From positions 11,880,996-11,944,995 of the forward strand of contig NC_036457.1 of the NCBI RefSeq assembly GCF_002775205.1: 64,000 nt of DNA. The letters run 5' to 3'. This DNA comes from Xiphophorus maculatus (taxonomy: Eukaryota; Chordata; Actinopteri; Cyprinodontiformes; Poeciliidae). A program made the position numbers and the translations under genes. Within the stretch, counting starts at the first letter, position 1; every line of letters starts with the position of its first letter. The notes beneath the pieces were generated by a model. That model did not search any database and was not told the origin of the DNA. It was given only the letters and a program-made list of their open reading frames with translations. Shown in pieces: positions 19,054 through 37,106 of this stretch.

Positions 19054-22000
19054 CTGTGCTGGGTGGATTGTTACTGTCCGGACTGCTGGAGTGCAGGGTG
19101 AAAGGTTCACAAAAACAGTCTGAAATCAAGCATCCTCTCTCCCCTGTTGTTATACTGTAAAATGTGTTTTTTGGTTTGTGTGCCGCTGCACATGCCAGAC
19201 TGCAGTGCTGACAGTGACAGAGGCCAGAGCTTATTTGAAATGTGTGCGTGTTCATGTGTGTGTTTCAAACAATGATTCAGTGCTCAGTGTGTGTTTGCTG
19301 TCAGTGTGTATGAATGAGGAGGTGTCGGGTGAGGAACTAGATAGAGATGCTGGTATGTGCGGCACACTGTTGCTGTGAGGAAGGTGTGTGTCCGTGCGTG
19401 TGTGTGTGTGTGTGTATGTGTGTGTTTGAGCCAGGCACCAGGAAAACTGTCCCCGTCCTGGCTGGGGCAAAGACTCAATCACTTGGGGTCGGTGACTTAC
19501 TTTGGCCCTTCTTCCTTACACACAGACACTCACGCACACGCACGCCCACACACGCACACACGCTCTCAAGGAGAAAGAAGCCTGTAGACTCCTGGCTCCA
19601 GGAAGAACACTTCAAATGGAAAAGCAGGAAAACCCAGGAAGAGAAACGATATGAGGCCAGTGAAACACACACACATTCACACAGACGTCACTCTGTTGTA
19701 TTCGAGGTGTTCCTCACTGGCATTTTCCTTTGCAAAGTAAGCAGAAAATCTGAGTTCTTTCAGCTAAAGGCCTTTCATCTTCTCTACGTCTGTTCCTGCT
19801 GATGTCACCTATTTGTCTTGTTACAGCAGATCAGGCTGATGTTCCCTCATGTGACAAAAGAGTGAAAATCAATTCAAACACAGCTCAGATGTCTGCATTT
19901 ACCTGATGAGTTATGTTCAGTTTTACAGCTTTGTTGCTCAGAATACTCTTTCAAGTTTGACTGATTGCAGGTTTAGGAATATATCTAAAAGTTCACACAC
20001 AATTATTTATCATAAGCAAAATATTGAAGTGTACAATAAACTAACCAGTCAGAATGAAATACGTTCATACTAAATTGTTAGTTTGTTTACATAACATCGA
20101 CTCACAAGTAATGTTATCAAGAGGCATTTTACAAGGCAAACAAATCCAGTTTATACACAGAACAATATAGTCAATCCAATGAGACAGATTTAATGTCAGT
20201 TGCATACATTCCAGTTGTGGTCATAAAGCAACACATTCAGATTCTGTTTATTATGCTGATAAAAAAAAAATTGTCATCGAAGAGAACCTGAGCAATTACA
20301 TCAAACCATTGGCTCTACAACCATTCCTCCTCCTGAACAATGGACAGTTTGCTTCACCCAACCCTTAATCTTGCAGCAGTCTCTCATACTGAGCAGCACA
20401 CATGTGGTGACAGATTAAATGAAAGCTCACCTTTAATAGCAATAATATATATATTTTGAGTGGGGATTGTCAATTTGTTTTCAGAGGGGGGAATGGGTGC
20501 AGTAGCTCTGTATTTTGTTATCTGTTCTGTAATGATTGTTATAGTTCATACATGGTTGCAAGTTGTGTTTTTTAGGGCAATATTTGTTTTTGCTATTTAC
20601 TGTAAATGCTTTGGCATAGTTAGCGCCTTTTGCAAATAAAGTGTGTCAGTTGGAATATGAGTTCTGCTGATTATTATTATGTCAATTATTTTGAAAATGT
20701 GAAGTTTGAGTTGACAACGGCATTAAATGTAATCAAGAAAAACTGTATACATTTCCATTAGATTGTTTTTTCTTAATCTGTCTGGAAACGGCAAATTCGA
20801 GTTTCTCTAGTGATGGTAAATGTGTCTAGCATTAGATAAACCAATGATCTCCCAGTATTCTGAAATAGCTCAAATGTGCATCTCATGAACTGTGAACTTC
20901 CAAGTATATAGTGAAAACAGCCAGAGCACATCAGAGTGTTACCTTTCCCACAATAGAAGGACAAGGATTTGGAGAGTGAAAGAGTATGGATGTATGGTTT
21001 TCCTTAATGAGACTGTCCTATGTTCCCATTTCTATTTTTGGTTTTATTTTCTTTGAGATATGCAGTGCTGTCTTGTCCTTTCTGTATCACAATACAGTGA
21101 CCTGTCAACAAATCACAGTAAAAGAGTAAGTGTAATTTTGTCTAGTGTCTTGCCATAAATACAATTAGCAATTCTTGTCATCAAAACTTTAGACATAGTT
21201 TACAACGAAATATCCATCCAGAGTGCAGTTGTATTGACAATAAGCGTATGCAATTTAACTGTCGTATTCATACACACTTAAACAAGGACCTGTCACACTC
21301 AAACACTGACATGTTCATCAGGTAAGATATCTACTCTTGAGAGATGAACTAGGGATTTTCAGAAAGAAACTGGTTTTTGCAGGTAATCCATGGTGTTTTG
21401 CTGTTCGTACGAATTGTTCTGAGAATTACATTTCTGTTTTGCAAATGTAAAAGTTGATTTGAGAAATGCATCGAAGCGACTGAGAAAAACAAACCATCAG
21501 CAGAACCTGGCTTGGTGTTAGCAGCCGTCTGCCCCTATACCACCTTGGTATTTGAGAAGACAAAGAATGAACACAAACGTTTCCTAAAGTGTGAATATAT
21601 TTGTTAGTTAGCATAGTTAGCATCCAACTGTGTATAAAACTATCGATAGCTTTGCATGGACCTCTGTTTAGTAATGCACATGGTGTTATTCCTCTTTCTT
21701 CTTTAAACAAAGACGATTTGTACTCCATTCTCCATGTGACACAAAATCAAGGCTTTTTGATTTCACATTATTCATTTTGAACTTTTTTATATTTACTTTT
21801 GATAAGGTTGTTGGGTCTGGATTTGAGTGTTATTTTAAAGGATCTTGTGGATTAGGGTGTGTTTGTGTAGGTAAGGTTACACAGAGTCCCAGACGAACTG
21901 GTTTTCTTAGAGAGAGACCTGGACATCAGCAAGACGATCATCTCTTTTTCATACACACCCCTACACACACATGCAAACACACTCCCACATACATTATTAA

Positions 22001-24740
22001 CCAGAGGTGTATTTTTGAACAAATTATTAACTCTTCCGGTAATGGATCTCTCATGTGAGAGGCTGAAGAGCTGATTTGGACTCTATTTACACAATTTCAA
22101 GAACAAAACAAATACAAATACATCAAGCAGCATTTAACTACAGGTGATAAAAATCAAATAATCAAAATCATTGTTGTTCTCGTCAAGCAAAAGATATCAA
22201 CAAAAGATTGATTTCTATGTAAGGAGAAAGTTAGAGCCACCCGTAGGTGGCTTGTGGTACCAAGGCCACCTACGGGTCACTCAGATTGGTTTGAGATCGA
22301 TGTCATAGCATGTTTGAGGGGTTTCTGGTTTCAGGTGGCCCCACTTCATTGACATTTGGGGTTTGACTGGGCCCATGACTTCTCATTTCTAAATTCTCAG
22401 CTAAAATTTGATCGGCATACATGTATGCTTACTGTCATTGTCATTGTCATTGTCTTTTTTTATTCTGTTTTTTACAGATGGTATAGCATTTTTCTGCTAC
22501 AGAAAGCATTCCCAAACCCTTGTCTATGTTTGCTGGTTTTCTCTTTGCGCATCTCCCATGAGATTCTCTGGTCTCATCTTGATTGCACAGGCATGGATTT
22601 ATGCTCTGATTTCAGGGTGAACTTACTTGGCTTAGGGGTATAATCATTTTTTTGATGTCCTGCATTGGAAGACTATTTTTCAGGCAGTGATATGGCTGAT
22701 TTCAAATTCTTTAGAGACCTCTTTAAATGTGTACCAGACTTATATGCCACCACAGTCTTCTTTCTGAAGGCCCCATACAACTATTTTGTTCTCTCTTTTG
22801 TTTCAAAATTAAGGAGCAGACCAATCTACTCTTTGAAATTGCTGAATAACTGGGTTTTAATCATGTGCTAATTTGATCCACCGGTGTGTGATTTTAACAA
22901 AAGATTAAATATAGAGGTGTCCAAGTTAATTCCTACCAAGAAATTGGTTGCTTTTTATTACTAAAAAATGTTTGCATTTCCAACAGCTTTTCTGATCTCT
23001 AATGTTACAATTGATAAAAAAAAATGTTTTAGTTATTTCCAAATACGACAGAAAAGCTAAACAAAACAAATTTTGTTTTTTCAGATCCCAGATATGAAAG
23101 GTCCTCTGAAAATTTTGTGAATGATTCTCTACTATCGATGGGTTAACATGTGCTTCAACAGTATCATAAGTGCCAGTTTTAAATCTCATGCCCCGTGACA
23201 CTAAGTGCATGAGTGCAAGCAATAGCAAGAGTATATTTAGCAGCGCGGACCAAGGGATCCCGGGACCTCTCCCTGTGATAAGCTGTGACCAAAGTCCGCT
23301 GGCTAGAGAAGGCCGAAAGAGCAAATAGGGAACGCACACACACATACGGAGTGTTTAATAAACGCATACATGGGACTTAGCTGCAGTGTGATGTGGCAGG
23401 CAAAGGTAAGGCTGCTTGTTTGTACACGAGGGGCAAATTAGGGGCAAGATCCAGGTTAGGTAAAGGTGAAGTGATGTCATCAAAACAATGGGTTCTGGAG
23501 GTGATGAGGAGTTCAGGCAGAGTTCATGCAAAGGTGGTCAAAGAAGCTTCTGGGGGACTTCAAGGAGATGCTCTGAAATGTGGCGATGGCCAAAAACCTG
23601 TCTCGTTCTGTCAGTCAAAAAGCAGGAAAAAACAAAAACACTTTGAGGAAGCAGGAGGAGAAAAGGTGCCTCAACTGCACCCAACTGCACCAAGTCTGAT
23701 AACAGCAGGAATATTTTTGTTTGGACAGAGAGAGGAGGGATGATGTGTGAGAGGAGTTTAATAAATTGAGTAAGAAAAAAAAAAAAGAAGTTGAAGGTGA
23801 ATCAAGAAACAGAGCAACACCGAGAAGAAGGATGCCACCAGACAGGAGGAGCAGTGGAAAACAAAAGAGGCTCCACACTCTCCTCTGTCTTATCTGTCTG
23901 AGGGTCTTATCCACTGCTGGCTCTGTTAGTGTAACCCCTCTCCCTCCCTTCCAGCACGGCCGCTCTCCTTCCACCTCATCCCTCCATCTCCATGTCCCCC
24001 CTTCACCCCCATCCAACCAGCCCTCCACTGCTTGCGGTGGACCCCCGTTATCAGGCCAGGGCTGACGTCAGGGGGGGCCGGAGACAGAGGCTGATAGCGT
24101 GGCAGAGGCTGCCTCCGCAAAGGCTGTGGGAACCACCGGCCCAGCCCAGTTCAACCCAGTGGCCCTGCACGTCCACCACCAGAACAGACGGAGGCAAGCA
24201 ATAACAGCGAATCCATGACAGCACACACTCCATGTCAATTTATGGTTTCTTTGTTGTTTTTTTACTGTCGCACTAAAATAGAAAACTAAAATATCAATTG
24301 TTTGCACCTCTAGCAGCGCAGTTCATGTTTTACATTTCAGAAAACGCTGCAAAACTAACACAAAACAGAAACATTCATCAAAACTCAGAGTTTAGTATTA
24401 AATACAACAAATGTTTTCATCAGCATTTTCCTTAAAGTAACCAACTGAATTTCTTATCTTCTACTATTTTTGTCACAATAATTTACTTTCAATAATAGCT
24501 ACAAGTTTGAGAATTTAATGAATCTGAAAAAAATAACTGTGAAACTTTGTGTCATTTTGATAATACCAAGAATCAATACTTCATTCATTTAAGATGAAAC
24601 AGTTTTTTTTATCACTTATGCATCATTTGTCATACTTATTGGCATCCATTGTGAAGATGCTAAAAAGCCCTTATAATTATGTCATCCTTTATTGCAGAGG
24701 CATAAGTTGTTTTTAATTGTTTCTTTTTTTGTTTGTTTAT
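19054..24740. other. Gene-poor interval
   Basis: Contains short GT/CA microsatellites at about 19,395-19,425 and 19,520-19,562 and a palindrome at 22,239. A more GC-rich patch at about 23,900-24,200 has no conserved open frame. No RNA gene or coding exon could be supported. Confidence 0.4.
22239..22277. repeat. 13-bp perfect inverted repeat
   Basis: Arms 22239-22251 and 22265-22277 with a 13-nt loop. The pairing continues four more bases inward if one bulge is allowed. Confidence 0.85.
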
Positions 24741-24749
24741 TTTTTTTTA

Positions 24750-25550
24750 CAAAATGAACGCTGGAACAAATATTGGTACTCTTAATACAAGCTCTTTTTT
24801 GTACATGTAGAACAACATTTAGTCTTCTTTTCAATCTCTCTAGAGAGATCTAGAGAGTTTGGAGTCCAAACTCTCTAGGTCAAATGGGAAAAAGTTGATT
24901 TTGTGTCTGGTGAACCATATCGGTGCTGATTTGCTCCGAGGCTGTTGGATCAAATTCCCACTGAAAGATGACGACTCTTGATGACTTTCACGCTAACAAG
25001 TTTCCCAGACCCGTTGGAAAAGAATCAGGCCCAAAGCATCACAAATCCTCTATCATACTTAGCAGTGGTCATGATTTTTCACAAGTCCACTCTTTACTTA
25101 AGGTCAGACCCACCTCAGTCTTAGTCTTATCTGTCCAAAGCACACAGTTCCTGTTAAAGTCAAAGAAGAGTTTAGCAAACTGCCTCCAAACAACAGGTTG
25201 AGAATATTTTTGTTAGCTTCTTTCCTATATCAACAAGCTAAATCTGGGTCCTTGTCCAGATTTACATGTCACAGTTCCAGTTGTTTTAGAATTTTTCAGT
25301 TATTGCTTTGTGATGCTAGATGGGTCACTATACCAATTTTCTGTGTTGTCATTTTAGGACTTATTAAGATCAACACTCATATGCTTTACTCGAATGGGAT
25401 GTTTTCCTCTCTTTTCAACTTGGAAGAGTGGGTTTTTGAATCTACATTCACTCACCTGGGAAACAGAGGGTCATTTATTACTCATTCAAAGTTTACTGAT
25501 ACTGATTAACAGTAAACATTAAGTGTGAATTCTAAAATACTTCAATTATA
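24750..25550 (-). mobile_element. Decayed DNA-transposon relic (Tc1/mariner-like, antisense)
   Basis: Phrases such as 'ggcccaaagcatcaca' and 'ctgtccaaagcacacagttcc' on the plus strand are typical of antisense Tc1-like transposase debris in fish genomes. No intact frame or clear terminal repeats are left. A 14-bp palindrome with a 1-nt loop (24850-24878) lies inside. Confidence 0.4.
24850..24878. repeat. 14-bp perfect inverted repeat with 1-nt centre
   Basis: Arms 24850-24863 and 24865-24878. Such a tight hairpin can be extruded as a cruciform and is a typical template-switch product. Confidence 0.85.
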
Positions 25551-26599
25551 TTTATTTTAATGGGATGGTTAGTAGTACCCACAGTGCCACTGATGATTTG
25601 TAACTTTGTCAAGTGTGGCTTTACGTGATCCTGCCTATGGAATATTAAATAAAGGTCAAGTAAAATACAATAAAATGATATGTGAAATATTTTTTTTTGC
25701 TTGTTTTATTTGTTTACATTTAGGCTTTTTTTTGATAATTTTTACTACAAGAAACCTAACAAAAGTGTTTGTGTTGGTCCAGAAAAACCCAACATATTTG
25801 CACCACATGGAATAAAAACAAGAAATACATTTCCTCAGACTGTTTTAAGGGTGCTATTAACCCCAAATAGTTGACTTCGTATTGTCATGGCAGAAAGCTT
25901 GAGACAAGCAAAGTGAAAGAACATGTGAGTTTGTTGGTGCAGGTCAACAGGTGCAAGTTGTGAAGTGTGGGGAGTGAATGCAACATGGATGGCTGCAACA
26001 GATGAAGTTTCCCATCATTAAGTGCAGGTGCTGTACTCCCAAAACACACTCATGCACACCCCAAACACACACACGCACACACACAGATATCTCATGTCAT
26101 CTAAACCTTGTTAATTTTCGTACTTCGACATCAATAATCCCAACGAAAACGCTTAATGCGCCTTTGTTCCTCTGTCTAATTCTGGTTTGGCTCATTTACA
26201 CTCCAGGGGAGCAAGGTGAACCATCAATCTGTCCTTTGCTCAAGCATATATTTCCACTCTTCCTAAGTGTGTCACAGATGTTTTCGGTGATGGATTTGTC
26301 GGATGGGGAGTGGAGACACGCTTATCAGTGTGTTGTCCTCGATAAGCGAAGGAGATTTGTAACTGTTGTAGTTGGTCAGTCTTGGGTTTGTGCGTGTGCA
26401 TGTTTGTGTCTTGCATTGACCTCTTCCCCGTCGAGCTAGTAGGAGGAAGAAACAAGCGGCCTTGACAGAGAACAAGGAGGGGTGAGATCTTAAATAAGAA
26501 TCTGTGAAAGAAGGAAGCCGTTGTTTCTGAGCTCGTTATTACTTCCAGTCTTGCTCTCATTTCTCTGAGACACACTCCTTACACCAGATATCCTGTTAT

Positions 26600-27199
26600 A
26601 CTTTCAGTGTATTGTAGTTTGTTTGGATGGGATATGACAGACCAATACAAAGTACAGGTGCAACTTAAGGTTTTAGCTTTTGCTTTAATTTGTTTGCAAT
26701 TACAAAACTGAAAAGTTTGACATTCGTCTGTTATTTTTGCTCATTCTGATCTGCAAAACAGCCAGAGCTCGGTCCAATTTAATGGAAAGCATCTGAACAG
26801 CAATTTTCAGGTTTTGTTACATAATCTCAATTGGATTCAGGTCTGTTCTTTGACTTTGTTCTAACAAATGAATATGCTTTGATTAAAATCATTTCTTTGT
26901 AGCTCTTTTTTCTACCTCTGCCAGTATTTGGTCATCCCGCAGGAAAGCAAACCTCCACCCAAGTCTTAAATATTTTTCAGCATCTTAAAGGTTTTTTTCC
27001 ATAACAATTCTCAATTTTGCATTATTTTTATGTTTATCAATCCCATATAACCTCTGTTAAATACATTAGCTGTCAAGTTCAAATGGTATTGATACAAATA
27101 CAAAGAACCGTATGTGTGGCTATTAAACAAATATCACAATGTGGTTAAAGGTGAGTGACTGAGCAAAAATGTTTTGACTTATGCTGCACCCTGGCTGCT

Positions 27200-27200
<1 letters not shown>
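26600..27200 (-). mobile_element. Tc1-like transposon relic, antisense
   Basis: The run 'tctcaattggattcaggtctg' to 'atatgctttgat', followed by 'gaaagcaaacctccacccaagtctt', follows the usual order of antisense teleost Tc1-like elements with many substitutions. No intact transposase. Confidence 0.5.
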
Positions 27201-30849
<3,649 letters not shown>

Positions 30850-30850
<1 letters not shown>

Positions 30851-31325
30851 GTATTTTTACATTGCCCAAGCATCAGTAGTCCTCCTGTAAGGTTTTGTAC
30901 ACCTCTCTCTTGCCTTTAGGGTAGCTCTTAGTCATCGGCTATAACATTTCATAAAGTTGGAGCAAATTCCGAAAAGTCTTTTTGTCCATTCCTTTTTTGT
31001 TCAGTGTCTTTGTGTCATTTAGTGGGCCTGCCTTATGTACTCCTCTCTTCAGGTTATCCTGAAGGTCTTCGAAAGGATTTAGGTCTGGGGAGTCAGAATG
31101 CCATGAAAAAGGTTAATTTTGTGTCTGGTATGCTTTTTCTGTGTTCGTTTGACCTTTTGTTTTGGACGTTGAACGATCTCGTAATGGCTCATTTTCAGTT
31201 CACTTGCAGAAGCCACCAATTTTTTGTTCAAAATGTAGAATTATTTGGGAGGGTTTATGAAAGCATGCATTTTACCAAGGTTCTCATAGACATCACAAAT
31301 TCTTCACATAAGGTTTTATTTTATT
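30850..31325 (-). mobile_element. Decayed transposon-like repeat
   Basis: Wording such as 'gaaaggatttaggtctggggagt' and 'aattttgtgtctggt' recalls the antisense DNA-transposon relic at 24,750-25,550. It has no open frame and no defined ends. Confidence 0.35.
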
Positions 31326-31329
31326 AAAC

Positions 31330-33640
31330 ACACACACACTGGCGCACACCCCCACACGCACACATCCAAAGACATTTTTTCCATTTAATAAACGCACTTC
31401 AGAAGGGTTGGATTTTTCCATGTGGAATTATGCAACTGAAAAACCTCAATTTATTCTTCTGCATGACTTTTCAGATATCTTTACCAGGGCCCATAAGAAA
31501 TGTGGAAATTTACTGTATTGTGTTTTCTTGTTTTAAGATCTTATTTTAATTGTTTTTCTTTGGGTTTACATTATCTGCTAACCTTAGGGCTAAATAATAT
31601 TTTCAAAGTCTAAACCAAGTTGCTATTGTTGCTATTATTCTCTTCTAATCTTATAAACAATGGCAGGACAGATAAAGTCGCTAACTATCAGAAAGTAGGC
31701 CGTAATTTTGAATAAACCATGGCAATGCAAACATAAATAGCTTAGCATTAAGAAAATTGTGATTATAATAAAATCTCAATAACACAAATATGGACATCTC
31801 GTTTTGAACTTCTGCTATCTCAGATTCTTCAGTGCTGTGCTTATTTATGTTGAAGCTGTGTTGTAAGTAGGACGCTCAGTTCTCTGTTGTTTATCTTTGT
31901 GATTAACTCTGTTTTAAAGATTTCTTGCCCTAATTGGTTTATGACCCAACCCCTCTATCACCATCAATCATCTGACTGTAAACTCTGAGACAAAACACAA
32001 GATTTTTTTCCCCCCATAATACAGCAGCACGTATTTAACATGTTTTGGCTTATTATGAATGAATTATGACCCCATAGTCTCTATCAATTATCATTTGTGT
32101 GACATCTCCTTTTTCAGTGTTTAGGTCTTTCTCCTTCTTGTTGCCACTGTGTACTTGACGTTATCAGTGGCTGTAGTCTAAGCTGGAGCTTTTGACGTCT
32201 GAGCAAAATGATTTTAAATCAATCCAAGGACCAAGCTGGGTCAGACTTCTGTGTCAGTTTAAACAGATAGAGACAAGATATCATCTTTAGTTGCACTGAC
32301 TTACCAAAACAAAGCTTTTAGTCTATGCTCTTGGGAGAATGTCCAAACATGGGACCAGACAAAAGGTCCCATGTTGACATGTTGACAATAAAATGTGGAC
32401 AATTTTATTGAGAAATTGCTGAAAATGGCATACACTGATCAAAGAACGTGTTGAAATTAAATCTGTAAAGCTGGTGCAACACGCGTATTTGCGTACATTT
32501 CACTTGGGTAGATTTTAATCAGTATTTTTGAGTATTAAGTATGGATAAAAGACTCTTACAGAAAGATGCATTTTACCAGTACCTACTAAGTTAGTTCAAT
32601 TCTATCTAATCAAAACGATCATGTTGATCAGGTTTGTCCATGTTAAAATAAAACCACAAATGTAATTTTTTCTTTCCTATCAACCTTGGTTAAGATGATA
32701 ATTAACAAGGTTAAGTAGATCAACTTGAAAGGTCTGACTCTAGCATTAGCACTGAGGAGAAACTTTGTAAGTTTTTGGTGTGAAGGTATTTGCCTCCACT
32801 ACATCCTGTTCTGTGTCCCCTACACTTTTTTCAATCATTACAATAGTTACAACTGTTTAATCTGTAGTTAATATGCTGTAGTGTATTTTTCCTTTAAACT
32901 CAGCATAAGCATTCACACACTGTCGGTTTTAAACCTGTGGGTCAACGAGGGGAGACATGTTGTTGAGTATCACTGCGGCATGCTGGTGTGTGCTAGAATT
33001 ATGGCAGCAACCAATTTGCACTTTTTTTTTTTCAAACAAACCAGGTAGGCTAATTTGACTAATATTGTGGGATGCAAATAATAATTTAAAACTACTTAAT
33101 CCATACCAATATATCATGTTAAACTTGCTAATAGGAATACTAATGATGTTACCTCTGTAACATCTCTTTCTGGAAAAATAAAATGCTAGGAATAAAGCCA
33201 ATCATCCTCATTTCTGCACCAAAATTGTGTTTGCTATTTCTTATCACATTTTTGTTTCATTACTATCAAAAGAGCAAAGCCAGGGAGGAGACATGACACC
33301 AGAGGCCAGCAGCAGGGATGATGATGCATCGTCTTATCAGGTAAGTAGTGATTATAACTCGCTTTGAAAAATATATCTATTGCAAGGAGAAATCAGTCAC
33401 AGTGTCGGATTTTTGCATTTAAATAAATAGACTTTGAAGACTGTAAACATTAGTTGCTTAGATTTCTGCAACATAGGTGGTAAAGTTTGTGCTAATCTGA
33501 GCATAATTTTTGAGTATATTCTGTTGACTCGTGCACTTACATTTCACTGTTTATATCAATGTTTTTTATTTTGTATTAATAAACAACATGGTTGTTTCAT
33601 TCAAAAGGTTACATAAACGTATGTATTTACATTAGACAAA
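31330..33640. other. Gene-poor interval
   Basis: Contains a short CA-rich stretch near 31,327-31,370 and a 10-bp palindrome at 32347-32374. No gene seen. Confidence 0.4.
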
Positions 33641-34060
33641 AAGCATCCCCATCAAAATTCCTCTCCAACATGTTTTAAGATAAGACAAAGAAAAGCTGGG
33701 TGGATACAAGAGGCAGTTTTCAAATAAATGTATTTATTAAAGGAGAAAAGAGCTATCTAAATCTAAATCGCTCAGACGGCATCACTGTGGAAGAATCTTG
33801 GCCCACTTTTCTTTGCTGAATAGTTTGAATTCAGCAAAGAAAGACATATTGGATGTTTTTTGACCATGAGAAGTAAGCAAACTCAAAGCTTTTACCACAG
33901 GAACATAATCACATTTATGTTCAGAAATTGACCAGGTTACTGCTAAACCTTTAGCTTGTTTTAGATTATTTCTAAATTATTCAGAAGTGAACCTGCTGGG
34001 ATGCTTTTGATCATTGTCATAGTACAGAGTAGATCGGTTTCAGCAAGTCGTCCAAATACT
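33640..34060 (-). mobile_element. Decayed DNA-transposon relic
   Basis: The plus-strand run 'gtggaagaatcttggcccac' resembles antisense debris of a common fish DNA transposon. A 13-bp palindrome (33808-33820/33830-33842) lies inside. No coding capacity. Confidence 0.35.
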
Positions 34061-34098
34061 GTAACAGTTAAGGAGCCCAAGATTGTCACCTTTTAGCA

Positions 34099-34319
34099 CA
34101 GGTGTCAAACTCCAGTCATGGAGGGCCACTGCCCTACAACTTGTAGATGTGCCTCTGCTGCACCACACCTGAATAGAATAATTAGGTCATTAAGGCTCTG
34201 GAGAACTTATCTACACAGGAAGGAGGTAATTAAGCCATTTCATTCCAGCGTTTTATACCTGTGGCACATCTAAAAACTGCAGGACAGAGGCCCTTGAGGA
34301 CTGGAGTTTAACAGCCCTG
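34099..34319. mobile_element. Non-autonomous hAT-type element (MITE)
   Basis: The ends are imperfect inverted repeats: the left begins CAGGTGTCAAACTCCAG and the right ends CTGGAGTTTAACAGCCCTG. An 8-bp direct repeat with two differences may flank them. Length about 220 bp and no coding capacity. This layout, with the internal 'cacacctgaat' stretch, is a frequent miniature element in teleosts. Confidence 0.65.
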
Positions 34320-34329
34320 TCTTATAGCC

Positions 34330-34720
34330 ACCAGGTTTAATCCAGATATGATGTCTTCTTTTTTTTAAATGTTGTGTTAGTTTTATGCCTGAAGTAACAA
34401 GAAGCACACGTCCAGAAGGTTCCACAATAGGTTAGCAATGGTTTTTGCCTTGAAAATCTGCTATGGATGATATTCAGTCTATTATTGTTGAATCATGACC
34501 TTAGTTGAGGAGAAGGCCTGTAGTGCTAAGGGCGTTTTTTGTGATCTCCTGGACTCAGCAATGCCGTCTTGGAGTATATTTGATAGACTGCACTGTTTCA
34601 TGTTTTCTCCATTTGTGGATAATGGGTGTCACTGTGATTTGCCTGAGAGCAAAAGCCTTGGAAATGCTCAGAACACTTCCTACAACAGATGACAACAACA
34701 TATGATTTTGTTCCTCAGCA
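34330..34720. mobile_element. Decayed interspersed repeat
   Basis: The stretch from 'gatattcagtctattattg' to 'tttctccatttgtggataatggg' looks like a common dispersed teleost element, probably a DNA-transposon relic. Family not identified. Confidence 0.35.
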
Positions 34721-37100
34721 GTTCTTGAATTACTTTCGATCAGGGCATGATGTCTTGCTTTTAGAAAACTCTTAGCCTATTTCATGTTATCAGACAGATT
34801 CTGACAACAGGTTAAAGTGACTTCCCAATTCTAGGTCTGGTCGATCCATGCTGGGTGTGGCCGGTGAATCTGAACTCAGCTTTTTGATCAGCGTCTGATG
34901 ATCTGGACACTGTAAATTTATAAAGACAAACAGAAGAAATCTGGAAGTGGGTAAATGTAATTTTACTGTGCATCCATGGATGCATTAGAGCTGATTATGG
35001 GCCGCAACTTTGATATATGTGAATTGTGAAATCCCTTCATGTCAGGGGGACTAAATACAAACATACTGAACAGATAATGATGGTCTTTTTGATGTGCACC
35101 TCCATGACTCATATGAGCTTAAAGTTTACTCCACTTTTTGGCATTTTGAGTGCTTGAATTATGTGACCATGTAATACATCTCGGACTCAACATAATGTCT
35201 TTTAATTTCTTCTCTGGAACCAGATAAATGACAACATTAACTGAAAAAGAGTGGGTGGAAGGCTACGGTTTGAACTATCCAATTTTCCAGTCCCACAGTG
35301 GTATTGTGGATCTGGGACAATGACACCCAGATCCACAGCGTCCCTGCCAACACAAACCCTACTTCTGAACAGAGCCACCTCCCTCCCCATAATCCTTTGC
35401 TCTGAGTAGGGCAAGGAGAGGAGGTGGGGGACCGAGGGGAGGCCGACGAAAGTCTGAACAGGCCAGAGGAGCGACACGCCGGCGCCATGGCGATCCCTAA
35501 GACAACTTATCTCCTCTCTCTCAGTGATAGCGCCTGTCAAAATAACAGCCAAGATACACACCCAGCAAGGAACTGGTTAACTTGTAGGCCATCCAGCTAG
35601 AATGCCGGGGTCTTTGTCTTTCCTACAGGCTCACTTGGGCTTGATAATGTCACTGCTGTCTTGGCACCCAATTATATTTAACAGTAATACATAAAGGTAC
35701 AGATGACCCTCAGCATCACTATCTTCTCTTATTAAGAAAAAATAATTTTATTGTATTTCTGTTACGAAGAGGTGGGACATTTGTATGTAATTTAAAAAAT
35801 GAAAATATATTAATGGCTAGATTATGCTTTAAAGCATAGCATCTGACTGGTGGTTGTACATTCAAGTCTTCTAATTGTAGCTCTCAGATTTGCTCAAGAA
35901 GCTTCTCAGTGATAATAGCCAGATATGTTCACATCATACAACACTGGGGCAAGAATGCAAATGGAAAAAAAAGAAAGATAAACAAAACAAGCCTAACAAA
36001 TAAAAAATTCTGAGTTGTGAAAATGAGTTTTTGTTTTCATCAGTTGCATAACTGCAGAGTGGATTTGAAGACGACAGATCTTTTGGCGCCCTCTTGTGGT
36101 TGTTCCGCTCCTGTTTTAAATGTCATCAGAAAGTGCCACCATTTAATTTATTATAAAGTTATTTTTAAATGTATATGTGTGTTACCATTTATTTAAGTAA
36201 ATATAGAAATTCTATTTATTTAACAAACACATCGAATATGACTACATCAATAAAAAAAATAAAAGTGAAAAAATAAATTGCTATTCAAATCCATACATTT
36301 CTATTCAAACTTGGTGAATGTGAAGTCATTTAAGAATTTATTCTATTTCCAGATCCGGTGTTTATTTTGTCAGCTGTTTTGATCAAATCCAATGGGTCAA
36401 ATCAACACATCTTAAGACAAGATAAAATAATGATTTTAACTGATTATCAGTAACATTGTAAATAAATATTTTCAAGACTTAAACACAAAAATGTATTAAA
36501 TAAGTATTTGAAACTGGTAAATAATTATAACTCCATTATTTTATTTATGTTTTTACATCATACAATAAAACTTGTGCAATGATCAACTGATTATTACAAT
36601 AATAATAAAAAAAGAAGTAGTTATATGCTTTTAACATAATCAGCACAATATTTATTTGTTTGTAAATGTAGATAATTATGAATAAATTGATATATTTATT
36701 TAATGTTTCTTGTTTGTTTGTTGGGGTTTTTTTTGTTATTTTGCCACAAATAAATTATATTCAACTACTCAGTGACATATTAAAATGTGGTGATTTTCTC
36801 CCACAATAATAACAGTTCCAGTTACTTTGAGTAATTTTTTATGTTTTCGGTTTTTTAGGTGATGTTGGCCAAGTACATGAAATTGTAATTATTATTATCG
36901 TTTCACCACAAGTTTTCTGTTTTTGACTTCCTTGTTCAGTTGGGCTATCTCATTATGTTATGGATATTGTAGGAAAATAAGTGTATGATTATCTATTTCC
37001 ATACCTATGTGGTAATTTAGGTATTCTCACTTCGCTGATATACTAAAAAAAAATAACATTTTATGCTGTTGCTAAATAATTAATTGTTTAAAGTTGAAAA
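34720..37100. other. Gene-poor, mostly AT-rich interval with one GC-richer patch
   Basis: The patch 35,280-35,680 is GC-richer than its surroundings and includes a 12-bp palindrome (35305-35316/35326-35337). It could be regulatory DNA for ncoa7 or gata4. A CTCF-like site is at 36086-36099. No coding exon was found. Confidence 0.4.
36086..36099 (-). promoter_or_regulatory. Possible CTCF site
   Basis: On the minus strand it reads CCACAAGAGGGCGC, one mismatch from the CTCF core. It lies about 1 kb before the tRNA gene and the ncoa7 promoter region. Motif evidence only. Confidence 0.25.
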
Positions 37101-37106
37101 AACAAG